From NCBI GenBank assembly GCA_013180625.2, contig SNVD02009169.1, positions 248,001-312,000 on the forward strand: DNA of 64,000 bases, written 5' to 3'. How positions within the stretch are numbered: the stretch's first letter is position 1; every line of letters begins with the position of its first letter. The position numbers and the translations under genes are program-made. Shown one piece after another: positions 11,261-20,796 of this stretch. The stretch is from Boswellia sacra. Its lineage: Eukaryota; Streptophyta; Magnoliopsida; Sapindales; Burseraceae. A model generated the notes under the pieces. That model was not told the origin of the DNA. It saw only the letters and a program-made list of their open reading frames with translations, and did no database searches.

Positions 11261-12247
11261 GTTCATCTAAGCCATACATGCTTGGTCAGGATGCTTTTGA
11301 AAAAAGGTAGGAAGGTCTTAGAAAAAGAAAACTTTTTGAAATCTTAGAAGATTACAAGGGCAAAATTATTGAAGAAAAAGATTACTTATATGATCTTCCA
11401 CTATTCTACTCTCTATTGCCTTCAGAAATCAAAACAGATATTGAAGATCGGGTGTTCTATACACGCGAGATCTAGAAACATCAGTCAAAACTTATAAAAG
11501 AATGTGGGATCTTTAGGTCAATGCATGATGCGTCCTAGCACCGAAAAAAGAAAGTTTCAATTACTTTCTCCTTCACCAAATCCAGATCAAGTTTTTAAGA
11601 TAGTCTACCAGATCTCTCCAAATTTTCATGTTGTCCATGATGAAGACACAAATTGGGGTCATTCTGTTATACTTGAAGCTTCTTCTCTTGGATACTATTC
11701 TTATTGGTTATTATTCAACTTATATCCAATAGCTATGGTATTTGATCCTGTAATCATTCACAGGAGCAGAAGGTATAATCCTAATCTATGGTTGGATCAA
11801 ATGTTCTCTCCAATTTTTGAAGATCTCCTGACACTGACGCTCAAATGTGGATTTCAAATTGTCCATAAGATGATAATTATTTTTCAACTAAGAGACATAT
11901 GGGGAAGAACAAGAGAGCCATTTGTTAAGCCAATTATCCATGATCATATGAGTAACGATATCTATACATGTTAGGAAGGATGTCTTCATGCAAGAAAGAG
12001 ATTAGCAGAAATCTATTGCATGCCATTGCTCTACTATACTCACAGTCCTATTTCAGATAATGTCCTCAACTCTACATATATCTATTACGAAGAGAGGATA
12101 AAAAATCTACAGCTCTTGAATGACAGTTCAGATGATGATTTAATTCAAGAATATCAGCATGATTACCATGAATGGCTTTGCAGACAAGGAAGAGCTAATG
12201 AAATTCAAAATCCTTCACCACCATGGGAAGATCTTGAAGAAGAATAG
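11260..12247 (+). pseudogene. C-terminal viral region of unknown function (segment C)
   Basis: Two longer open stretches (11504-11974, 156 codons; 12020-12247, 75 codons) follow RNase H on the same strand. The first is rich in aromatic and hydrophobic residues (YYSYWLLFNLY near 11690-11725). The second ends in acidic sequence (WEDLEEE). Position and continuity with RNase H suggest a C-terminal polyprotein domain or extra ORF of this virus lineage. I do not recognise a domain. Confidence 0.4.
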
Positions 12248-12269
12248 GAAGATTGGCCACAACCTCAAA

Positions 12270-12700
12270 TGCCAAATGAACCATTGATCTACAGGTTCTG
12301 AACATTAATCAGGTTCCATGGCATGATGATTTCTTCTTTAACTCTAATGAAGAATGAAGCGGAAGCAAAGTGGACCTACCAGCAAAAGCATTGGTGAAGA
12401 GACATGATATGACATGATATAATATAAAGTAAAAGTAATAATGCATGAGATGAGTCATGCTAGTGAAGTGTGTTATGTAATGATGTAATATTATCCTTAT
12501 GTGATGAGTCATGTAGTGAGGTGTCCAGTGTAATGATGTTAGAGATAAGGTATGAGTTGTAAAGTAGTATGATGTGAAAAAAAGTTCGGTGAGTCATGTA
12601 ATAACGTGTAAAAGAGATTCCTTAGAGATAAGCAAGCATCCTAGCATAGTATCTTGGCTTTGCCTATATAAATGATATGATGGCGTTGTATTAAGTAGAG
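12270..12700 (+). promoter_or_regulatory. pararetroviral intergenic region with promoter
   Basis: This non-coding stretch after the last viral frame has a TATA box at 12665-12673 (TATATAAAT) about 90 bases before the primer site, the usual layout of a Caulimoviridae promoter. Upstream, three copies of TGAGTCAT stand at 12451-12458, 12505-12512 and 12590-12597, each inside a loosely repeated unit. TGAGTCA is a known plant bZIP (GCN4-like) binding core. Whether the promoter is active cannot be told from sequence. Confidence 0.5.
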
Positions 12701-12755
12701 TTGGATGAGAGTCGGATTAGAGTCTATCCTTTGTGTGAACACTTATCAATATTAA

Positions 12756-12808
12756 TGGTGTCAGAGCTCTAACTCTGATCTATTGTTATTTTATGGTATC
12801 AGAGTTAG
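12756..12808 (+). promoter_or_regulatory. duplicated Met-type primer-binding site with stem-loop
   Basis: TGGTGTCAGAGCTC at 12756-12769 and TGGTATCAGAG at 12794-12804 both match the 3' end of plant initiator tRNA-Met, the primer used by Caulimoviridae (usual site TGGTATCAGAGC). Between them, 12770-12780 and 12798-12808 are complementary (CTAACTCTGAT with ATCAGAGTTAG), so the two sites flank and partly build a hairpin. The second site directly abuts host CAD-promoter homology. Confidence 0.5.
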
Positions 12809-13026
12809 AAAATTAATTAATGAGCTTGACCAGTCAAAACTTGGAAGGAAGTAAAATTGTCGACGGCATTCATTGGCTCACCAAGTATGTAATATTTGCA
12901 TAATATAATACCTCATGTTGCCTCCTATAAATAAGCGTCATATGTCCCATTCTCACTTATCCATCCACACCCGCTCCCCAGCGGTCTGAATCTATTATTA
13001 AATTAAGAAAGATTTAAAAAAGATCA
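12806..13026 (+). promoter_or_regulatory. CAD copy 1 promoter and 5' leader
   Basis: Sequence from about 12806 is homologous to 20411-20671 upstream of the third CAD remnant; both share GACGGCATTCATT followed by GCTCACCAAGTA. A TATA box (TATAAATAA) lies at 12926-12934, about 100 bases before the ATG at 13027. The viral insertion ends about 220 bases upstream of the ATG, so distal promoter sequence has been displaced. Confidence 0.6.
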
Positions 13027-13067
13027 ATGGGAAAAAATATAGTTGATCAGCAAGTGCACCAAAAAAA

Positions 13068-13438
13068 TGTTAGAAGTTTAAACAAAGCTTAAAAATTTAT
13101 TTAGAATTTAAAGTTTAAATTAAAATAATATTAGAGTTTATTGTTCTTGATTAATTTAAAAGTCATGATAAGAGAGGATTTAATATTCTTAGTTAATTAT
13201 GGATTAATTGTTTGGTTATTTTTAAAATATTAGTATTTGTGGTTTGAGTAGGATGAGGATTAAGTTTACTATATAAATTTTTTTATCAATTTCATTAATA
13301 AGAAATAAGAAGAATCAAGAAGAGTAGTTACGAGTTCATGGTATTTTCTTCTTCATTACATTCTTGTGTTTGCTTGATTTATTTTGATTGGTAATTGTTC
13401 TCTAATAAAGTGGTATCGAAGTAAGCCAAGTTCCAACA
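13068..13438 (+). repeat. 5' LTR of copia-type element in CAD exon 1
   Basis: The first long terminal repeat aligns base by base with 15375-15759, with scattered substitutions and small indels. Its last part (13411-13438) contains a second TGGTATCGAAG copy that looks like a primer site but is part of the LTR, because the same sequence occurs in the 3' LTR at 15732. A TATA-like ACTATATAAATT lies at about 13269-13280. Confidence 0.75.
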
Positions 13439-13452
13439 AAGTGGTATAAAAG

Positions 13453-13560
13453 CTAAGTTAGAAGGTCTTAAGAGAAGCAATCTCGGAGCTAAGTTGGAAG
13501 GTTTTAGGAGGAGTAATCTCTAAGCTAGATTGGAAGATTCTGGGAGAAGCCATCAGAGCT
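13453..13560 (+). repeat. 36-bp tandem repeat, three units
   Basis: Units starting at 13453, 13489 and 13525 share the pattern GCTAAGTTGGAAGGTTTT..GAGNAATCTC. They lie in the untranslated leader between the primer site and the gag frame. Function unknown; possibly part of an RNA packaging or leader structure. Confidence 0.55.
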
Positions 13561-13793
13561 ATTTCAAAGTAAGTGAAGAAAGCTAGAGAGTAAGCTCCAG
13601 GGAAGACTTGTTAAAGCAAGGTTGATAGAGTTAGGAAAGGAAGGCCCTAACTAAGCCAAACACAAATATCTAAAGAAGGCCTGTGAGACAAATAGGCACA
13701 AAGATCCAAGAAGGACCTGTGAAAGCAAGGTTGTCAAAATTAAGTTGCTAGTACATTAGTTTCCAAAGGTGGCAATAAAATAGTAAATTCAAG

Positions 13794-14345
13794 ATGGAAC
13801 AAGAACTTTGTAGATTTGATGGAAACAAGTATAACTTTAAGTATTGGAAAACCCAAATACAAGCCAAGTTCGAATATAGAGGCATATGGGACATTGTAAG
13901 TCAAGGTTTTGAAGTACCAGCAAATCAAACAACGTTAACACAAGAACAAAAGGAAATTCTTGAACGCAATCAAAAGAAAGATAAAATAGTGCGGGTCATT
14001 TTGAATGGGTATTTAGGATTTTCTGTTATAGATTCTATGTATGAGAAACTTGACGTTTTAACAGGTACTAAAAAGGTAGCTAAAGCGTTGTGGGATTATT
14101 TGATGGACACCTACAGCGGTGTTAAAGAAGAAAAAACTGAGAAAATTGAGAAAGAAAAATATGAGTTTTTTTAGGATAAAGAAGAAGAACAAAATTTTGA
14201 AGTAAATAAAGAAGAGAGCTGTCAAGACAAAGAAGAAAAAGAGAATTCTAAAAATCCAGAAAAATCAATGAGAAATTCAAAGCGACAAGAAAGTGTTGAA
14301 GAAGGAAATCCCACACCATCAACAGTTAAGGTTCGTTGTCAGTAG
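13794..14345 (+). CDS. copia-type Gag-like protein, interrupted by one stop
   Basis: ATG at 13794 opens a 126-codon frame beginning MEQELCRFDGNKYNFKYWKT, the layout of copia Gag proteins (DUF4219/UBN2 type: F-x-G-x-x-Y-x-x-W near the start, then A-LWDYLMDTY near codon 100). After a TAG at 14172 the same frame stays open to about 14345 with a highly charged Glu/Lys/Asn-rich tail. Gag forms the RNA-packaging particle. No zinc knuckle is seen. The stop may be a decay mutation. Confidence 0.6.
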
Positions 14346-15374
14346 CCAAGAGTAGTCGGAAAGCTATCAGAAAGTCGCCAAAAAATTATCAACCGACAAG
14401 TGAGATCTCACCTCCACCATCATTAGATAGTTCAAACAGCGATCTACAAGTTTTCCTTCTTCGCCAATGTCAAATTCAGGTTGGAATACATAGGAAACGT
14501 GAAAACAAACTCTGAAAAATCGTTTTTGCCATGAAACTCATCAAAAAATGGGGAGTAAATATATACCTCCATTGCCAAACAACTCATAATCATCGGATCT
14601 ATGAAGTCCAAGAAGAAAATAGGAGTATTGATTATCGGGTGAAAAATATCAGTCTAGTCCAATATCGTTGAAACTATCATTTTACACTACCAGGTTCAAT
14701 TTGTTTTAAATAGGTCCTTGCAGAATTTTAAGTTGGTTTTTTTGTTTTCAAAATTTCATTATGGACCCTCTGCAGAATAATATATTCAAAAGGAGAAGGA
14801 ATGTGATGTTTTGTGAAAGAATTTAAAGAGAAAATAAGAGAAATTGCTTATATTGGGAAAGAAAATAAAGAAGTTTAAAGAGAAAGATGAGGATTGGGAA
14901 ATAAAAGTGGAGAGTTTTAAGGATATTGGTAAAGAGAAACATAGAGCATGGAGTCACATTACTAGAAAATGTCATGTTAAATTCAAAGTAAATGTTTTGT
15001 TAATAAAGACTTATGGAGTCAAGTTTCACATAAAGATAAAGTGAAGTTTAGGTATTTTATTGGAGAAATATGTGAAGAAAAGGAAGAAGACAAACAATTA
15101 TGGTCATGGTTAATATATTATGCATAAAAACCATATGAAGATGAAGGTAAACTTGGTTAGAAAGTTGCTAAATAATCTTATTGAAGATCTTGTGTTTACT
15201 TGGTTAATTAGTGAGCATGGCAATTATAAAGTTACTCAAGAGGTATATGAAAATGCTCGTGAAGACAAAAGAGGCTCGTCAAGAGATCAACAATCTTCAA
15301 GAAGAAGTTTAAAATCATTATTATGGTTAAGCTTAGTTTTTTTTTTTTTTTGGGTTGGGGGGTGAGGGGGGTGG
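14346..15374 (+). other. internal region of copia-type element without pol
   Basis: About 1 kb between the Gag-like frame and the 3' LTR. It holds short charged frames (14844-15044, 15120-15365) but no protease, integrase, RT or RNase H motif on either strand. The end is a T-run followed by a G-rich polypurine tract at 15345-15374. Confidence 0.55.
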
Positions 15375-15759
15375 TGTATTAGAAGTTTAAACAAAGCTTA
15401 AGAGTTTATTTAAAAGTTAAAGTCTAAGTTAAAATAAGATTAGAGTTTATTGTTCCTAATTAATTTAGAAGTCATGATAAGAGAGGATTTAATATTCCTA
15501 GTTAATTATGGATTATGATTAATTGTTTGGTTATTTTAGAAATATTACCATTCATAATTTGAGTAGGATTAGGATTGAGTCTACTATATAAGTCTTTGCA
15601 ATTTGTCAATTTCATTAAGAAGAAATAAGAAGAATCAAGAAAAGTAGCTAAGAGTTCATGGTATTTTCTTTTTGATTATATTATTGTGTTTGCTTGATTT
15701 ATTTTGGTTGAGTAATTGTTCTCCAACAAAGTGGTATCAGAGTAAGCCAAATACTAACA
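15375..15759 (+). repeat. 3' LTR of copia-type element in CAD exon 1
   Basis: Partner of 13068-13438; it starts TGTATTAGAAG and ends ATACTAACA just before CAD exon 1 resumes at 15760. It is about 14 bp longer than the 5' LTR owing to small insertions. Confidence 0.75.
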
Positions 15760-17312
15760 AAGAATGCTTTGGATAGGCAGTCAGGGACTCTTCTGGTGTT
15801 CCATCTCTCTTCAATTTCTCCAAGAGGTCTATCTGCTCTCTCTATCTCTCCTTTATTTGTCTCTAAAACTAATACTTTTGCTTATATATTTCATGTTTCT
15901 CCAAACTAAGAAACTTATTTGGAATCACTTGAATAAAGAATGCTACAGTACATTTTCATTATCGTCTTATATGTTATATCTACTAACTTTGTATTGAAAT
16001 CATATAGATTGATTGTAGGGCAACAGATGAGAATGACATGACCTTTGAAGTGTTGTACTGTGGGATATGCCATTCAGATCTTCACAATGTGAAAAATGAA
16101 TGGGGTACTTCTACCTACCCTATGGTTCCCGGGTATATATGTTTTTCATTTATCAACTCTTAATACAAATTGGCAAATTTGTTTTCAATGTTTTTGCTTT
16201 TATTGTGCATGTTGGTATAGCATTGATGCTCTTTTTTTGGTAATGTAGGCATGAGTTTATGGGTGAAGTGACAAAGGTTGGAAGGAAGGTAGAAAAGTTT
16301 AAAGTTGGAGATAAAGTAGGAGTCGAGTGCATGGTTGGATCAGACCACTCTTGCAACAACTATGCCAACTATCTTGAGTGTTATTGCCCCAAATTTATAA
16401 ATACCCATGGTAGCACATACTATGATGGAACCACCACATATGGAGGATACTCTGACATTATGGTTATTTATGAACTTCGCGGTTAATATTCCTGACAACC
16501 TCTCTCTTGATGCCAGTGCCCCTCTCCTTTATGTGGTTGTCACAGTTTATAGTCCTTTAAGGTTTTATGGACTTGACAAACCTAGAATGCATATGGTGCG
16601 GTTGGCCTGGGTAGGCTAGGCCATATAGCAGTCAAGTTTGCCAAGGCAATGAGGGTCAAGGTGACTTTGATCAGTACCTCTCCGAACAAAAAGAATGAAG
16701 CTATTGAACATCTTGGTACTGACTCATTTTTATTCAGCCATAACCAAGATGAGCTACAGGTATGCAAATATTTTCCTATGCCTATGAAAATTTTACTTTA
16801 TTCTTACATCTGTAATGTTATTAAATTATTAATATTGTTTATGTCCAGTTTTGTAGGCTGCCATTAGCTCTATGGATGGTATCATCGATAGAGTATCTGC
16901 ACCTCATCTTCTTCTTCCATTGATTAGACTATTGAAATCTAATGGAAACTAGTTCTTTTGGGTGCATCAGATAGACCATTAGAGCTACCAGTTTTTCCTC
17001 TACTCTTGGGTAAGGATATGTAAATGTCATCATCAACTTGTTAAATTGGGATAGAAAAAAAACGGTAATCTTTTAAGAAGTTACAATTGTTCTTTTTCAT
17101 TATTCTCATTTCTGTTTATTTAGAATTGAGGCTAACAATTGTGGTGAAATTCCAGAGAGGAAGCTAGTGGGTGGTAGTCTCATTTGGAGGAATGAAAGAG
17201 ACTCAAGAGATTATTAAATTCATAGCCAAGCATAACATATATAACAATAGACATTGAGGCTATTCCTATGGGCTATGTAAATACTGCAATGTAACGCTTT
17301 GTGAAAGCTGAT

Positions 17313-18080
17313 TGTTATGAATTTTGTGCTTTTCATGAAAGCGTCAATCTGAGATATTGACAAAACTATGATGAAACCACAAGCAAGAAAACAAACAAAA
17401 GAATAATGAAAATAGGAACACCAGATTTATAGTGGTTCGGCCAATCAAGCCTACATTCACTTTGGAGATTTCAGTTGTAACTTTTTTCCAATCAACAATA
17501 AAGGAGAATTATAAGAATATCAGCTATAATAATAAGGATTTAACCTTACAGCCTTCCTATGCATATCGACAAGATAACTACCAATCTTCGATATATACTT
17601 CCGAGAAAAGATTAACAGAGAAGAACTTCCACAGGTACTCGATCTATACTTCACGGTTTATAATCCCAAACTGTAGCTTCTAAGATCACATTCTTGCTCA
17701 CGATTTATGACTCCAATCGTAGCTACCTAGATCACCCAAATTTTGACGTCCTTACCGTCTCTCAAGGCTCCTAAAACATTTTTACCGTCTTCTCTTGATC
17801 GATTTCTTTATATCTCTACACCCATACATACAAGGCTTTATATAGTGCCAAGAGTTTCTTTAATAGTCTAATCATGATTCCTATACTAGAAATACAATCA
17901 AAACTCTTCCTATGTCAATTTTCTTGTTAAATAATGAGTAACCTAGATTATTCTAATTAAAACAAATTACAATCAAACTCAACTTCCTACTGTGATACAA
18001 ATTCTAATTTGTTTTAATTCTAATCTAGAAACAAATCCTCTATTGCCTAATATTCTAACAAAACAAAAACACACATAACA
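17313..18080 (-). repeat. LTR (left, 3' LTR of minus-strand element)
   Basis: A 768-bp terminal repeat with TG..CA ends. It shares with 18732-19509 the conserved stretch around ATTTATAGTGGTTCGGCC (17425 and 18845). It differs by many substitutions, suggesting an older insertion than the Athila-like element further right. Confidence 0.75.
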
Positions 18081-18731
18081 ATTCTCCACCTTGTTTTTGT
18101 CTTCAAACATTGTTGATTTCATGTTAAAGAAGGATTCTAGTCCACTACATCACACAAGTGCGCAACCTTTATTGCACAGGAGTGCCAACTCTCTGCCTGA
18201 AGCGTTCTATAACCCACGAATGTTGCGTAGGAGCGCAACTCTTCTGGTAGACTTGTGCAGGAGCGCAACAAAGAATCTGTTAAACTATTAGTAGGAGTAG
18301 AAACTACGGCGGTCTACCTCACATAGGAGCGCAACTTTTCTGCCAAACGCGTGCAGACATGCAGCTCACTTTGCTCAAGCGCGCAACTACTTCAAATCTG
18401 ATTCCGAACTTTCTTTCTTTATACCAACTGCTGCTCTCCACCAGCCCCTCAGGGCATCACATGCACTTGATTTGGTCCAAGTCCAAGCCATGCTTGAACC
18501 TGTGAGTTGTCATACCATATCTTCCCAGTACTTTATCCTCATAGATCTCTTTGTGTTCTTTATTTATTCCACTAGTATTTGGACCATGAACCGATTTACT
18601 TTTCAAAGGCTCTATCTTAAGCTCAAATCGATATTTCCCTTTACTAGCACCACCCTTACTATTAAATCGTGTCATCTCAAATTATGTTGTAGCCATCTCA
18701 AATTGTAGAACTAAAAGCTCTGGTACCAATT
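18081..18731 (-). other. internal region of minus-strand LTR element
   Basis: About 650 bp with one minus-strand open frame (18457-18675, 72 codons, Lys/Gly-rich start) and the primer site at 18717-18728. The frame has no domain I recognise. The plus strand shows several GAGCGCAAC-like repeats (about 18160-18390), a loose short repeat of 30-45 bp. Confidence 0.45.
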
Positions 18732-19509
18732 TGTTGAGAATTTCGGGCTTTTTGCAAAAGCGTTCAATCCGCAATATTGACAAAATTATGATGAAACCAC
18801 AAATAAGAAAATAAACAAGAGAACAAAAAAGATAGGAACACCATATTTATAGTGGTTCGGCCAATCAAGCCTACGTCCACTTTGGAGATCGATGTCAACA
18901 GCAGCTTTATTCCAATCAACAATAAAAGAGAATTACAAGAATATCAGCTGCAATAAGAAGGATTTAACTTTGTAGTCTTCCTATGCATATCGACAAGATA
19001 ACTACTAATCTTCGATATATGCTTCTAAGGAAATATTAACAGAGAAAAACTTCCATGGGTACCAGATTTATACTTCACGGTTTACAATCCCAAATTGTAA
19101 CTTTAAAGATCATGATTATACTCATGATTAATAACTCCAATCGTAGCCTCTCGGATCACCCAAACATTGATGTCCTTACCATATCCCAAGGCTCCTAAAA
19201 TGTTTATTACCGTTTTCTCTCCACTTGATCGATTTCTTGATATCTCTACACTCATAGATATAAGGCTTTATATAGGGTCAAGAGTTTCTTTCCTAGTCTA
19301 ACCATGATTCCTAGACTAGAAATACAACCAAAACTCTTCCTCTTTCAGTTTTCTTGTCAAACAATGAGTAACCTAAATTATCCTAATTAAAACAAATTAC
19401 AATCGAAATTAACTTCCTAGTTTGATACAAGTTCTAATTTTTTTAATTCTAATCTAGAAACAAATCATCTATTGCCTAATATTCTAACAAGACAAAAACA
19501 CAAATAACA
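18732..19509 (-). repeat. LTR (right, 5' LTR of minus-strand element)
   Basis: A 778-bp terminal repeat, partner of 17313-18080. On the minus strand it ends ..TTCTCAACA immediately before the primer site, the arrangement expected for a 5' LTR. Confidence 0.75.
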
Positions 19510-19568
19510 CTTATGTTAGATACCGATTTGTCATTGACATTGCCAGCACTTTGAAGTCTACCTCCTAA

Positions 19569-20410
19569 TTGTTTGCTTCTTGGATGCAAGTAATAGCCAT
19601 ACAAGACTGTGTGTTGACAGTCAAACCATGTCCGAGTTCTTGGTTTCTTTCTATTCTAGATTTATTCCTTTTTTTAGTGGATTGTATTCTGGAAACCAAT
19701 AAATGAATGAAAACATTTATAAATAAGAGAAATATAGTGTTACTTCAATACTCCATGTCGGTTTTTCTTAGTTTCCATTCAATAAATAAGAAAATAATAG
19801 GATAAATAATATAATAAACGTATTTCACTTAAACCCACTGTTTGAAATAAAATTTATGATAACATTTTAGAAATGTATCATTACTCTTCTCTTATAGATA
19901 ACTAAATGGCTCTCACAAGCTTCTCCATATCCTGAAGTCCTCATTCTCGCCTGAGCAAAAGAAAATCTCATGGTATTGACTCTATTTTTACTTATTATTT
20001 CTTTTATTTTTTTAAAGCAATTACATCCTTCTACTTAGGCCTATCTTTGATTCTACAATTATCTCATCATTCTATCTGGGCTTATCTCTGATTACATTTA
20101 TAGCCATCTCAATTTTCTGATTCTAACAAAGAAAAGAAAAAATTAAATGAAATAAAAATTCTGTTTTAACTGTAATTCATGGTTGCCCACTAACCAAAAA
20201 AAAATCTTGAGTAACTATAGTTATACTTCAGTATTGTGATGCGTTATACTTGTCCTATGTAAGTATTTCCTGCATAACATAAGTCATGATCGGGCCTTTA
20301 GACGTGAAAATTTTTAATAGTTTCTCATCATTCAAAATGATCTACTAAAAAAAGAAAACAAGAAAAAAAGGAGCAAACACAGAAATTACAGGTTTAACGG
20401 GTCTAAATGG
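19569..20410 (+). other. CAD copy 1 3' UTR and intergenic DNA
   Basis: The stretch directly after the CAD stop codon holds a likely polyadenylation signal (AATAAATGAATG near 19699). The rest, to 20410, is AT-rich with no gene, repeat or RNA feature that I recognise. Confidence 0.5.
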
Positions 20411-20762
20411 TAGAAAATTTAGCTTGACCGATTAAAAAAGCAAAATTGTAGACGGCATTCATTAGCTCACCAAGTACGTAAGTGTAGTGGATGCAAAAAA
20501 AAAGAAGACCACCTCACGTTATCTGCTATAAGTGTTCTCAGTGCTCGCTCATACACTTGCACATATTCTCCTCAACCAATTCCACATATATGTACCAACA
20601 GCATTATTTCTCATACTCTTTCTCAATTAAAAGTGTGGAGTTTCGAACGTTACAGAAAAAAAAAAGGATTAATGAAGCAAATAGCAGATGAAGTACGCCA
20701 AAAGAAGGCCTTTGGATGGGCAGCCGGGGACTTTTCTGGTCTATCACTTCAATTTCTCCAGG
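20411..20762 (+). pseudogene. CAD-like fragment, promoter and exon 1 only (copy 3)
   Basis: Upstream sequence matches the promoter of CAD copy 1, and an ATG at 20672 opens a frame with the family's exon-1 motif KKAFGWAAGDFSG. The exon departs from the family after about codon 25 by a small deletion, then reaches a degenerate exon end near 20762. Only 34 bases later the stop codon of the minus-strand copy begins, so exons 2-5 of this copy are missing. The two remnants stand tail to tail, which suggests an inversion or deletion breakpoint here. Confidence 0.65.
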
Positions 20763-20796
20763 GGGTTTCAATTTCGGGGCATAACAGGAAGCAAAT

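Larger units (their letters stand above)
7009..12805 (+). mobile_element. endogenous pararetrovirus segment C, near-complete but decayed
   Basis: A second plus-strand Caulimoviridae-like genome, diverged from segment B but with the same order: movement protein (7009-7290), linker (7290-8290), coat protein and knuckle (8410-9225), protease (9370-9640), RT (9990-10700), RNase H (10800-11240) and a long C-terminal region (11260-12247). Then comes a non-coding region with promoter features and Met-type primer sites. Homology to the CAD promoter starts at about 12806, so the virus ends there. Many stops (often TAA/TAG where Gln or Trp is expected) show long decay. Confidence 0.78.
13068..15759 (+). 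mobile_element. non-autonomous copia-type LTR element (gag only) in CAD exon 1
   Basis: LTRs at 13068-13438 and 15375-15759 (about 371 and 385 bp) begin TGTTAG/TGTATT and end CAACA/TAACA. A Met-type primer site (TGGTATAAAAGC) starts at 13442. A polypurine tract (about 15345-15374, G-rich) precedes the 3' LTR. The flanking AAAAA (13063-13067) and AAGAA (15760-15764) are an imperfect 5-bp target duplication, and the CAD exon reads on across it. Only a gag-like gene is present, with no protease, integrase or RT, so it would depend on enzymes supplied in trans. Confidence 0.8.
17313..19509 (-). mobile_element. non-autonomous LTR element (minus) in CAD exon 5
   Basis: LTRs at 17313-18080 and 18732-19509 (768 and 778 bp) flank only about 650 bp of internal DNA. 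Orientation is minus: the Met-type primer site TGGTACCAGAGC reads on the minus strand at 18717-18728 beside the element's 5' LTR, and the purine tract AAGGTGGAGAAT sits at the other LTR (about 18081-18092, minus strand). Flanking CTGAT (17308-17312) and CTTAT (19510-19514) are a 5-bp target duplication with one mismatch. CAD exon 5 continues exactly across it. No pol is present, so it is a TRIM/LARD-like element. Confidence 0.8.
13027..19568 (+). pseudogene. cinnamyl-alcohol-dehydrogenase-like pseudogene, copy 1
   Basis: A five-exon gene for a zinc-dependent medium-chain alcohol dehydrogenase (CAD or mannitol-dehydrogenase type; CAD reduces cinnamaldehydes in lignin synthesis). Exons: 13027-13067 continuing at 15760 to about 15832, 16019-16132, 16249-16759, 16857-17009, and about 17161-17312 continuing at 19515-19568. 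Catalytic zinc region [10 protein letters not shown] and GHE are visible in exons 2-3. Defects: TAG for the exon-1 Trp (about 15773), frameshifts near 16480 and 16600, another in exon 4, loss of structural-zinc Cys residues in exon 3, and two LTR elements inside exons 1 and 5. The stop codon TAA at 19566 is in its natural place. Confidence 0.85.

Noticed and set aside
12756..12804. tRNA-Met gene
   Set aside because: Only the 3'-end complement of the tRNA is present; there is no cloverleaf.
13453..13560. CRISPR-like regular repeats
   Set aside because: Contiguous 36-bp tandem units without spacers in a plant retrotransposon leader.
15732..15745. Second primer site implying another element after 15759
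   Set aside because: The same TGGTAT..AG sequence occurs in the 5' LTR at 13411, so it is part of the LTR; CAD exon 1 resumes at 15760.
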